Source: Macrocystis pyrifera (taxonomy: Eukaryota; Sar; Phaeophyceae; Laminariales; Laminariaceae). From it: a stretch of DNA of 64,000 bases. The stretch's first letter is position 1, and each line of letters begins with the position of its first letter. This document shows positions 49,932 through 62,945 of this stretch, one piece after another. The position numbers and the translations under genes were made by a program. The stretch is taken from assembly GCA_031763025.1 (NCBI GenBank), contig JASSKH010000007.1, forward strand, positions 8,013,930 to 8,077,929. Direction: 5' to 3'. The notes beneath the pieces were generated by a model that saw only the letters and a list, made by a program, of their open reading frames with translations, was not told where the DNA came from and did no database searches.

Positions 49932-52142
49932 CGTCCCTTCCTCGTCCCCTTGAAACCATGAAACAACGAATGCAAAACATGCACCCAGTGTTCGCGATCC
50001 TCCGTTGGTCTTGACGAAGCCGATGGACCTCGTTCGAGTTCGTGGTTACGGCAGCGGCACGGGCGCGGGGTACTATCAGGGGGGAGGCGGGCGAGACGGG
50101 GGGAGGGGGCGGGGCAGGGGGGAGTACGACGGCGGTGGTGGTCGCGGCTACCAGGAAGGGTACCAGGGGAGGGGTAGGGGTGGGGGCGGGAGGTTCGATT
50201 CGGGCGGCGACTCGTTCGGCAGGTGAGCGTCGGGGGGGGGCAGCGTTAGCGTTGGTGGTGGCGTCTAGTGAAAGTGTTAGCGCTAGCGTTAGCGATATAG
50301 TGGTAGCGCTAGCGTTAGCGATATAGTGGTAGCTCTAGCGTTAGCGACATAGTGTTAAGCGCTAGCGTTAGCGAAATAGTGTTGGTGTTGGTGTTGGCGG
50401 TGGCGTTTGCTGGCGTTAGTGTGAGGTGTAGGAGTTGGCGTCAGTGTTTGTTTAGCGTGAGGGTGACTGTTCACGTGAAGGTTAGCGCGAGCCTTAGCGT
50501 TGAAGTGAGCATTGACGTTAGCGCTGGTGTTAGCGCTAGCGTTAGCGTTAGCGTTAGCAATAGGGTGTAACCTTAGCCTTAGCCTTAGCCTTAGCGCGAG
50601 GTTCGCGCGCCAGGTTTTTCCGTAAGACGGCGGAGGGACGGAAAAGGAGGAAGCGTCTTCGTGAATCGAACTGGGCAGGGAGGGGGGTTTGGGGTCGAGT
50701 GAGTGGATGGGCGAGATGAGGTATCGATGGTTGCAGAGTCTGTGCTGTGCACCCTGGGTGAAGCAGATCTCTGCGTCGTGGCTCTGGGGTTTGCTATAGA
50801 GTAGTACTGCGGTAGTGGTGATGTGTATGGTGGGGCGACGAAAAGGGTGTCTCCTGTTTTTTGTTTTTTGTTCGCTTCTCGGAGCAGCCGCCGCGGTACT
50901 TCTTCTGGTGGCATGCTCACCGATGCGTACTCGGAGGCCGGCGTTTCCCGGCGCTTGCTTACCAGGTGTACCACTGCGTCCGAAATTAAAAGGACCGTTT
51001 GGGTATTCATTTAAAAATACATGCGTTCCTTATATTTCCAGACAAGAGTGGTCGGCAATGCAGTGTTTCTACTGTGGTATTAACAGCACCTGCCGCGAGA
51101 ACGCGATACACATTAGTGTCAGACGCACCAAGGAGCAGCAAGCTGTTCTTGTCGTCGGGCGTTTTTTTTTTTTCTTCTTCTTGTCTTTTGTTTTTTTGTT
51201 TCTCGTTGCCGCGGTCCCGTCCGTCTATACAGCCCGTGGTGTTGCCGTGATACTCGCTCTGTTGTCGCTGTACGCTTTGATTTTCGGGCGTCGGCAGTAG
51301 CGGCAGCGGTCGGTCGTCTTTTTCTTGGTCGCTGTCGCGTGCTGCGCCGTACTATGCCATGCCTTGCCCTGCCTTGCCGTGCCTTTTATGTGTGCTAAGG
51401 TGTGGCAAACGCAAGGGGGAAGATGCCTATCATACTAACGGATACGAGAGGCGGCCCTTTTTCTTGTTTGTTCTGTTTTGTGTGCTTCGAAACGAGCGTT
51501 GCTTCCCCCCCCCCCTCCTTGTTTCGGGCGGTGATTACCGACGAAGTGACCGAAGGCCCTCTCTATGCGCCCGCACGCGCTCACTTCTCTTTAAACGTCC
51601 TCAATTTTTCGTCGCATCCCCCCTCCATGCGCCTCTCTTCCCCTCCCTCCCCTTCTCCCTCTCTCCCCCCCTTCCCCTTTCCCCGCCCTCCTTCCCATCA
51701 GGGGAAGAGGTGGGGGGGGCAGGTTTGGAGGGCAGATGGGAGGCGGTAGGTTCGGCAGCCAGATGGGCGGAGGCCGCGGGAGCGTCGGAGGGCGTTTCGA
51801 TGGCGGGGGTAGGGGCGGAGGGCGTTTCGACGGGCGGGGAGGGGGGATGATGGGAGGGAGAGGGGACACGATGGGCGGACGGGGCCGCGGCGGGGGCGGG
51901 GCGGCGGTGGATGACGGGGGGGGAGGGGGGCGGCGGCCTCGATTTCGCTGGGACGGGAAGCGAGAGGAGGTAGGAGGTGGGGGGAGGGGGTCTGTGTGTA
52001 CTCGATATCATACATGGCCGTAGGGGGCGGGGGGGGGGGGCGTACTCATTTGTTGCTTGCCCTAATCATTGTACCATTGACCACGCATCCCTTTCGAGAC
52101 GGAGCACCGTTCTTAATCCTAGTAGAGACACCTCCAACAGGG

Positions 52143-52174
<32 letters not shown>

Positions 52175-55100
52175 GGGAGAGCGGGGGGGGGGCGTGGGGA
52201 GTGTCGCTGGAGGAAGCGAGGTGGGAGGTGGGGGGTGTCGGTGGAGTAAGCGCGGTTGAGGCTACTATAGGGGAGGGAGAGGGAGTGGGGGATAGGGGTG
52301 GAGTGGGGGTAGGAGAGGGAGATGGGGAGGTGGGAGCGGTGTCGGGGTCAGGACAGGGGGCCGAGGGTGGGGGGTGAGGCATATCAGGGATGGGGGGTGG
52401 GGGAGTTGAGGTTGTTTACCTATTTTTTGTTTTTGCAGCCAGGCTTGCCGGACGTGACTTGGGACATGTTGGGGCTATCATGCCGCGCTGTTCCGCTTTT
52501 CGGCAGTCTTTTCTTAGACTTCACCTTTTTGCGATACTGTAGCTGTTTCTTTGGTGTTCTCGTGTTGTGTCGTCTTTTTGGATTTGGTTCGGTCGGATTC
52601 TCTCGGTTTGGTTCGGTTCGGTTCGGTTCGGTTCGGTTCGGTTCGGTTCGGTTCGGTTCGGTTCGGTTTCGGTTCGGTTCGGTTCGGTTCGGTTCGGTCC
52701 GGTTCGGGTTGGGTCGGTTCTGCTCGGCTCGGCTCGGTCCGGTCCGGTCCGGTCCGGTCCGGTCCGGCCCGGTTCGTTCGATGCGGTTTGATTTGGGACG
52801 ATTCGGTTGCGTCTGTGTGGTGTGGTGTGGGTTTTGTTGGGTAGGGGTTGGTTTGGTTGTGTTGGTAGTTCTATTTTCTGCTCTGACCCTTGTTTTCCTC
52901 TCCTATCACTGTATCGCTCAATCGTGCTCGTATTATATCCGCTTTGTGTTCCCCCCCCCCCCCCCCCCACCACCGCTGCCGCCGCCGCTTTTGCTTCTCC
53001 GCTGCTTCTTAAGAGGAGCGTCGTTCAAGGAGGACAAGAAGAAGGTCAAGGGATACGACAGCAAGTCCGCCCCGGACAAGGAGCGCAAAGAGGTAGGCGA
53101 CCAGCGGACCGGCCAATTGACCGGCGACGATTCGACGCTTGTGATGACACTAACTCACACACCTCGGACGGACAGATCATGATCTATCTGATATATCTAC
53201 AGATCATGTACATATAGATCATCTAGTTCCTCACCTGACATCGTAAGAGGCTGTGCAGGATCTGCATAGTGGCACAGATCCAACCAAGGAAAAATGCGCC
53301 AAGTTATGCGGGTCACACGGGTCTCACCCGGCAACATGAGCTAGATCATACGAATTCGGGAAAAGATGATCTATCTGCCTTTGAAATACCTAGAGTAGAT
53401 AATGATTTGGTGATGATCTGTGAAGGGTCTGTCCGATTGTGTACTATTTTCTGCAAATATCGCAGTACACTAGTTCGAAGTAGTTTTCCCGAAAACCGAG
53501 GGAGCGGGGTCTAAAGGGCTTATGAATGGTAGACGGCGAGGCGGTGGGGTCTTGGAGGGGTTTTGTATAGGTGTACCTGGCATCGCAGATTTTTTTTTTT
53601 CCTGTACCTAGTAGGATAAGATGGCCATAGCGTCCCGTGCATGCGGTAAGGGTAAGGAAGTGCTGAATTCTTCGCGCGGAAAAAATCGAAGGGGTGGGAG
53701 GGGAGGGGGTGCCTGGTATGTGGCCCTGGATCTGAGCTACGGGTAGAGAGGGAGCTGGAGGAAGAAGTGTACATACAATAGATAGCGAATGACCTAACGA
53801 ACGAGCGAAATACGTGGGGAACGAAATGAACGAGCGAACGAACGGAATCATGGCAAGACATGACATAAAACGAACGAAGTTTCTCCCCTCATCTCTGGAC
53901 AGCATGAACGCCGGGCGTTTCCTCTCCTCTTTCTCTCTTCTCTTGCTATCCCTCCCCTCCCTGTCTTGCCTTCCCCGTTCCTTTCTTGTCTCCCGCTTAC
54001 TTTATTCGCCCTCCCCTTCCTTCCTTGCCTTCCCCTCTTTCCTTGCCTTGCGCTTGCTTTCTCGCCTTCCCCTTCGGTTCTTTCCTTCCCCCCTTCCCTT
54101 CCTTCGTTTCCTTTCCCGCCCCTTCCTTGTCTTCCCCTTTTGCGTGGTTTCCTTCCCCTTCCTCCCTTTCTTTCCTCCCCCGTTCTTCCTTGCAACCCCA
54201 TTCCTTCTTTGCCTTCCCCTTCCTTCCTTACCCCCCACCCCCCCACTCCCCCCCCCCCCTTGCCTGTCTGGCCTTGCCTCTTCTTCTTCTTTTTTTTTTT
54301 TTTTGCAACTGACGCAACGACGTCATGATGTCGCGGATGACGCAAACGACACAATGGACGCACCAATGGGGGACGTTTTTGTCACTACAAATCGCACTTT
54401 TTTTTTTCTTCTAATTTTTCGTGGCAATGGACGGTGGCAGTCTGAGCGGCGGGGGCGCAAGGACAGGCTACGGGCGGATTCCTTGAACGAAGATGTCTAC
54501 GATGACGACGGGGGCGACTTGGGCGTCGACGACCTCTTCGGGTGAGATAGCTCTTTTCTTCTTAGAAAATATCTGAAGGAGAGTTAAATATTCTGAAGAA
54601 TGCCCGTAAGGATGTTCTCAAGAATACTCGCAAGAATATTTCTCGAGAGAATTGTTTCTTTTTGTGCCGACACTTTTTTCGCAAAAGCGTAGGAACGTTC
54701 TCTTTCAAGATATATCCTTGTATCGTCATGGTCCTGAGAATATTTTGTAGTATGGCCAAGAATAGATTTATGTTGCCGGCTTTTTTTTCTTTTTTCTGTT
54801 CGGTTGAGATTTGTTTCCGGTGGGTGGTGTAGTCGGGGTCCATGAACAGTGACCGGTTTCACGAGAAAGAGCGTTGGCGGTACGGAGTTTATAGTCATCA
54901 CGCTGCGCGCTTATGGCTATTCTACAGTAAGCCTCGGCATGCAATTCAGACTCGCCCAGCGTCGCAGATTAGACTGCTGCTGGTGTTGAGGTCGCACTTC
55001 ATTGCCGCTGTGAGTTGGTAGCATTCCCCTGGCAGTCTGTTCAGCGTTCATACGTGGCACCTGGTACGGGTCATTGTCAGCTACTAATAGTAATAGTAAA

Positions 55101-56126
55101 TGATACTTTTACTGTTAGTAGTTGAGTCGAGACACGGTGATCTCCGGACACCGCTTTGTTTTTTGTTTTTTTTTTAAGGACTGCTGCAGGGTCTCTACTC
55201 CCCCTTGTCCGTATATCCTGCTTATATGATGGCATGAGTGGTTTGTGTATCGACGCCACCCCTCCTTTCACCTGCCTGCTATCGGAGGGTGGTTAGTCCC
55301 TGCTCTGTCTACACCAGCGTATTACCATTCCCCTCCTCCTCCTCCTCCTCCTCCTCCTCCTCCCTCCTCCTCCTCCTCCTCCTCCTCCTCCTCCTCCTCC
55401 TCCTCCTCCTCCTCCTCCTCCTCCTCCTCTTTCATCTCCTTCCCTCCCCCCTCCTCGTAGCGAACGCCGCCTTCTCTTTTTTTTTCAACCCTTTCTTGTT
55501 GTGTTTGCTTGGCTCTTGTTTATTCTCCTTGTTGTTGTTGTTGTTCTTGTTCTTGTTCTTATTCTTATTCTTGTTTTGTTCTTTTTCTTATTCTTATTCT
55601 TGTTTTTTCGTGTTCCTGAACTCGTTCCTGTTCTTGTTATTTTCATGTTCTTACTTGTGGTCTTCATTCTTATTCGTTTTATTCCTACGAGTTTTCGTGT
55701 ATATATATATACGTATGTATATATTATTTTATTTTTTTATTCGTGTTAACGCTGAACAATTACATTCCCTTTGTTGTACCTGGTATATTTTGCAACGCCA
55801 AAAAAAAAAAAAAAAAAAATGAAATGTTTCAGGGGCTCTGCTAACGCCGCGGCCGCGAAGAGCGCTGAGAAGATGCTGGAAGAGGCTGCCGCCAGGCTGA
55901 CGAAGGCGACCACTGCCGCCAAGGCCAAGCGCACGGAGGATAACGCCTCTGGGAGGGGACAAGGGGCGCCTGGTGGGCGGCGGGGGCGGGGGCGCGGGGG
56001 ACGAGGGCGGGGCAGGCGCGGCCGCGGCCGTTCCCGCAGCACGGCGCATTACGTGAGTTTGTGTCGGTGCTGTTGGTGTTTGGTGGGAGGGGTCGGGGGC
56101 GGGAAGGGGGGTCGGGGGGGGGGGGT

Positions 56127-56198
<72 letters not shown>

Positions 56199-59100
56199 GG
56201 GGGGGGGGGGGGGTGTGGTGGTGTGGTGGTTTTGTTTCTGTGTTTTTTTTTGTTGTGACGGTGGTGATGGTGTTGCTGTGGTTGATTTACTGCACGTGTT
56301 GGTTTACTCGGCACCTGGCTTGTCATCGCCGTTGGGGTGTTGCCGCAGTTTGCCCCTTTTAGCAGTGTACTGTCCAGAGGCGTGTATGTTAATCTAATTC
56401 CAAGTAATTTATTCCCTAAGCGGGAGTGCGGAGCTACAGCAGTAAGGAGGTTATCGTTGCGTCTGTTTTCCCTTCCAGAACGTATTTTTTGTCTTGTTGT
56501 GGCGATGGGTCGATATACGATTTATAAAAAAAAAAAAAAAAACCCTCGTGAAATCCAGCAGCAACAATAGCTGCAGCAATACCTATCTATTTATGGTGTA
56601 TAGCCGCACGCGTGTAAGTAGCTGGCACGCCCTGCGCTAGCTGCTACGAGTATTAGTGGCGCGTGCTTGTAGTTTCGGTGCGTTGGTTCGGCCTATTTTC
56701 TGGCATTCTTAAGTTACCTGATGAATAGTTTCTTTTATGTAAAATACTCGAGTACCCTCTTTTAACCTTTGCGAGAGACTTCATACAGAGAGAGAGAGAG
56801 AAAAAAAAAAACCCCGACAAAAAAAAGGCAAAAAAAAAAAAAATCCGATCAAGCAGCAGCAGTGGTACAGCGTCGGCCACACGCAGGCAGGCGCAGCGTG
56901 GTGCTATGCCAAAAACGCCGTAGCGTCCTCCTCTTTTATTTACGGGGGTCCATAGTTAACAGGACCAAATATTGTTAGTAAAAATACCTAAATATATAGG
57001 TTTTTATGTATGCCATAGGTCCTGTTAACTATGGACCCCCGTAGTAGTTTATTTTGCTAAGTGGTGTGTGGGGTGTGATACCAGGGTACGCGGCCTGTGT
57101 CGAAGAGTCGCAGCCTTCCTTTGCGTGCGTCCTCTGTTTTCTTCCCGTTTGTTTGGGCTTTTTATTGTGATGTTGCAACTCGTTCTTGTGATGTTTGTGT
57201 AGTGAAACTGCCTCCCCCCCACCCCCCCCCCCCCTGTAGGGATGCGAGGGTCTATGGTCGTACGACTACGGCCATGCATGATAATGAGTACCCCGCCCCC
57301 CGCCCCCCCCCCCCCCGCCCTGCCTTCCTCCTCCGCCCCCCGCCCCTGCATTCCGCCTCCACTTCCGCCCCCGCCCCCCTCCACCCCACCTCCTCCATCC
57401 CCTCCGCCGCCTTCGTATAATCCGACCTTTACATAATTCTAGCCACCGCCACCGGCCCCGGCCCTGGTGATCCTTTGTGAGCCGACGATCGTGGTGGGAG
57501 AGCTGGCGACGCAGATGGAGGTCAAGGTCACAGATGTGCTCAAGCACCTTATGCTTGATCTGGGGGTCATGGCCACGATCACGCAGTCTATCGACTCCAA
57601 CACGGCCCGCATGGTGGCCGGTAACTTCGGAGTCGAGGTGGGTACAGGGAAGAGTTTGACCCGCGCGGGGCGGGGCCGGGGGGGAGTTGGTAGAGAACGG
57701 TGGAGGGGCAGGGCAGGGGGGGGGGGGGGGGGGGGCAGGGAGAAGAAGGAGTGATTGTCGGTAGCTTTGGAGTCGAGGTGGGAAACGGGAAAGGGTTGGG
57801 GGCGGGGGGGGGGGAGGTAGTGGGGTGGGGGCTAGAGAGAGAGGAATCAATGAGAGTCGGGGGGGGGGGGGGGGTGGAGGAAGTGGAGGGAGGATAAAAG
57901 AGGGGGGGGGGGGGGGGGAGGGAGGAGGAGAACGGGAGTGCGATGGGGAGGGAAACACATTTAAAGACCGGCCGTTTCAATTGTATCGTTTCCGCTATTA
58001 GGGAGAGAGGGAGGGTGAAGGGGCGATTCGGTGGTTCGGGGGGGGGAGGAGGGAGGAGGGGCGGGTCGAACGAGAACGAGAACGAGAACAAACTAGACCC
58101 AAGCGGAAACACGCTTGCGGTCGCTTTCGCAACCGCCCCGCACATGAAGGCGAAATTTTTCTTTCCTTTTTTTTTCCCAGACTGCTACCATACCGTGTCG
58201 TGCGTGGGTTTTTTTTTTCCTTTCCCGACCGAAAAGTTGAGGCAGATCTCGCCCCCCACACTTGTTCTCTCTCTTCCTTCGAACCCCGGACATTGTAGGG
58301 ATGCGAGGGTCTATGGTCATACGACTACGGCCACGGATGATGCAACTACACACCCTCTCCCTCCCGCTCTCCACCCCCCACCACATGCCTTCCCTATGTT
58401 CACCCTCTGAAACCCCTCTTCTTGTGTTCTCTCTCAAACACCAAATGCACCGTCCTATCCCGTTCAGTCCTCTCCCCTCCCGCTCTCCACCCACCACCAC
58501 ATGCCTCCCCTATCTATGTTCATCACCCTCTGAAAACCCCTCTTCTTGTGTTTGCTCTCAAACACCAAAATGCGCCCTGCTATCCTGTCGAGTGTTTGCC
58601 CTCCTGTGGGGGGGGGCGTCTCTCCCTCTCGTGACCAACGTCTGCTCTCCCTTTTCCCTGAAGGTGTCCGATGGTCCCGTTGACTATGCCGTCGGCGAAG
58701 GGGAAGGGGCCGTCGAGTCCGTAGGGGAGAAGGGAACAGCGATCGAGATCGACGCGGTGGACACGATGGTGCCGAGGGCCCCGGTGGTGACGATCATGGG
58801 GCACGTCGACCACGGAAAGACGAGGTGGGTCGGTTGTTTCGGTGTTTTTTTTTTTTTTTTGTGTGTGTGTGCGTTTGGGTGCTTGCACGCCACGGTGGTG
58901 GTGGTAGTGGTGTATACGTGGTTTGCGGCAGTGGGTGTGTTGTGAGTCGCGTCTCCTGTCCCCCCCGTCCTCCGTCTGACCGTCTGAAGCTGCATCGGAA
59001 GAGTGTACCCTCCAGACGGGAGATGGAGCAACAAGGAAGCACAAGCGAAACCCTCCTCCTCCCTCCCTCCCTCCCTCCCTCCCTCCCTCCCTCCCTCCCT

Positions 59101-59301
59101 CCTGTTCGTATTTACGTGTTCTTGTTTCCTTGTTGCGCTCCTGCCCTCGATGTGTTTTTTTTTTTACTGTTTTTGGTCTGTTTTTTTTTTGTGTTTTTTG
59201 TGTTTTTTTGTGTTTTTTTTTTTTTTTTTTGGCCTCCTGTTTCCGCCTAACATGTCGTGCTTCTCTCTTTCCGTCTCGGCTCTCTTCCTTTCTGTCATGT
59301 G

Positions 59302-59342
<41 letters not shown>

Positions 59343-60412
59343 GTGTATTGTCCTCCTCGTTATGTGTTTTGTTTGTTCATGCAGTCTGCTGGACGCGATC
59401 CGAGAGACGAAGGTTGTGGCGGGAGAGGCGGGAGGCATCACCCAGCACGTCAGCGCCTACCAGGTACAGTCGACGACGTAGTTATCTTACGTAATTTCAA
59501 TCGTATCATCACTGCTGTTGTACATTTTTCTGTTTTCCTGTNNNNNNNNNNNNNNNNNNNNNNNNNNNNNNNNNNNNNNNNNNNNNNNNNNNNNNNNNNN
59601 NNNNNNNNNNNNNNNNNNNNNNNNNNNNNNNNNNNNNNNNNTTTTTTTCTGTTTCGTTTGTTTTTTTCTGTATTGACAGGTCAAAACCGACGCCGGCGCG
59701 GACCTCACCTTCGTCGACACCCCCGGGCACGCGGCTTTCAGTGAGATGCGTGCACGAGGCGCGAATGCGACGGACATCGTGGTTCTCGTGGTGGCGGCGG
59801 ACGACGGCGTGATGGAGCAGACCAAGGAGTCCATCGCCACCGCCAGGATGGCCGGGGTGCCGATCGTGGTTGCCGTCAACAAGGTTGGTATATGTAGTAT
59901 GTACTACTGTAGTATTCAGAGTGTTTTGAGAAAAGGTGCCTCGTTTTTCGTCTATTGGTTTTGGAGCGGGGGTACGGGGGGCAGGGGGAGGGAGCTGGGG
60001 GGGGCGGGGGGGGGGGGCGGGGGGGGGGGGTTGTACTCATTATCGTGCATGGCCGTAGTCATGTGACCATAGACCCTCGCATTCCTACAATGCTGGGTTG
60101 GAGCACGTCGGGTTTTCACCGACCAGGCAGACATTGGTTGCACCAAGCGCGAAGCGAAACGTGAGGGGGGGGGGGGGGGGGGGGGGGTTAGTTGCTTGGT
60201 TTATTGCAGCGATTTTTGACCATTGACCACGCATCCTTTCGAGACGGAGCACCGTTTCTACGGATTTAGACGCGGGAGTGACGCTATCGCCACGGCCAGG
60301 GCTAGGGTGGCCGGCGTTTGCCGATCGTGGATTTTCCATTAGCAAGGTTAGTGTTGGTGCCTCGTGTTTCGTCCCTCGGCTCGGAGGCCGGGGAGTGGGG
60401 GGGGGGGGGGGG

Positions 60413-60476
<64 letters not shown>

Positions 60477-61235
60477 CGGGGGAGCGGGCAGCGGGCGGAT
60501 ATAAATAATAAACGACCGTAACTTGATGTTATTGCGGCCAAGACCACGAAGCCGAGCCAAGCGGTGGGGATCGGGGGGTCGGCGGCGGGGAAGAGCGAGC
60601 GGTGGACGCCGTCGTGGGAGGTGATGATCGTGATGTCGATGATCATCGCCATGCCGCTGTGATCATAGTTTTGCACGGCCAGTTTGTTGGGGATGGTCAC
60701 CCATCATCGCTCCTTCCCTCCTCGCCACCCACCGTGCCGCTCGGCTTCGTGACCTTCGCCGCAATACCGTGGAGTTCCGGTCGTCCCCCTGAGTGGAGGG
60801 GGGGGGAGAGGGGGGGGGGTTGATGGGTAGTGGTGGTGGGGAAGGGAGAGGGGGGGGGTTGATGGGTAGTGGTGGTGGGGGGGGGGGGGGGGGAGTGGGA
60901 GTTGTTTTTTTCCGCAATGGTTTCTTTTTTTGCGAGATGCTTTTGCTTGGGACTCTTTTGGAGACGGCGAAGTCGTGACACCGGAGGGCTTAAATTGTGC
61001 TTTGTCTGCTTCGTGCCTTATTTTTGAATTTATTTTCGCGTTTTGGCTCTTTTGGCTCAGACTACGAGTAGTATGTATGGCCTTTTAGCTTTCGGTCATT
61101 GCCGGGGGTTTTTATCGTTCGTTTTTTTGCTTCGTCGTGCAAGCACTTCGCTCGTTTTTTTTTCGCCTGAAGTCGTGGAGGTCTTCTGTTGCTGCTCGTG
61201 GGGCCGCCCTTCAATCGACTGAAAAGGGGAGATTG

Positions 61236-61324
<89 letters not shown>

Positions 61325-62594
61325 CGCCCCTCCCATTCTTCATGCGACTCGCCCAACACCTCACGTTTCGCTTCGCGCTTGGTGCTAGCGATGTCTGTCT
61401 GCCTGGTCGGTAAAATCCCGACGTACTCCGTCCGGGCACTGTAGGGATGCGAGGGTCTATGGTCATACGACTACAGCCATGCATGATATTGAGAGTACAC
61501 CCCCCCCCCCTCCCCTTCCTCCCCCTCGCCCCCTGGCTGCTCGCCTTACTCTTTCCGCTACCTGTGTACCTGTGCCTGCCTTCCTTGTCCTCCTCTGCCC
61601 CGTGCCGGCACTGTAATTAACGGACGGACTAGGTGGACAAGGAGGCCGCGGATGTGCAGAAGGTCCAGAACGAGCTGATGACGTACGACCTTCTGCCGGA
61701 AGAGTTCGGAGGAGACACGCAGGTGGGTCCGAGTCCAAATCGTCAAACCTTGGTTTTGGCCGTCCGTATAAAAAACCTGTGTTGGTTGAGCTATGATTTG
61801 CTGCACTATATAGTATGTATCGAAGTATTGCTACAACGATACGTGAACGGATGACGAATCGAGTTTTTTTTTTCGGAATGTGTTTATTGTTCGACCGAGG
61901 CATGCATGCTTATTGCTTTCTTAACCGATTCGTCGAGCAAATAGTCAACGTTGTTTCCGTGTGTTGTATCAGGTGCCAGGTATCAATCAATCAGCCAGGC
62001 AATCGAGCAACCAATCGACCAAACAGCTATTGATAGTGAATATTAATGAATACCGGTGGTCAATTAATTAATCGAACAAATTGTCAACCATTTTTTTTTT
62101 TTCACGAGCCGAAGTGGCGGTTGTGCGCGGTGTCATAACTTACCCTGTCCAATCCTATTTACTATCCTACCCTACCCTACCCTACCTTTACCTTGCCTTA
62201 CCTTGCCTTGCCTTACCTTGCCTTGTCTTACCTTGCCTTACCCTATCCTACCCTACCCTACCCTACCCTACCTTACCCTACCCTACCCTACCCTACCCTA
62301 CCTACCCTACCCTACCCTACCCTACCCTACCCTACCCTACCCTACCCTACCCTACCCTACCTTACCCCTACCCTACCCTACCTTACCCTACCCTACCCTA
62401 CCCTACTGACGAGCAGGTTGCGATGGTGTCGGCGAAGCAGAAGACGGGCCTTGACGAGCTGCTTGAGAAGATCCTCCTGCAGTCCGAGGTGCTCGAGCTC
62501 AAGTCGAACCCTGACCGCAGTGCGGAGGGCGTGGTGGTTGAGGCGCAAATGCAGAGGGGTCTCGGTAAGTGCTGGATGCGTAGGAAGGAGGGGT

Positions 62595-62654
<60 letters not shown>

Positions 62655-62914
62655 GTTGTTGCTTCCCTTAGTCATTTGACCATTAACCAAGCAACCCCTC
62701 CTTGAGACGGCGCACGGGGGGGCAAGTGGGGGGGGGGGGGAGGGGGTAAATGGCTCAATTATGCGAAGTTTTGTTATTGTAAGTAGGGGGTTAGGAAGGG
62801 TATCGCTTTTGATTTGCTTGGGAGACGTCGTGTTGGAAGGGGTGGGAGAGCGGGAGGAAGGAAGGAAGGGGAGGCGGGGGAGATAATTTTGTAGCCGTCG
62901 TATTGGCGCGGTGT

Positions 62915-62945
<31 letters not shown>

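Noticed and set aside
59487..59882. Frames crossing the N gap
   Set aside because: They translate through unknown bases; the real exon starts at 59,680 on the plus strand.
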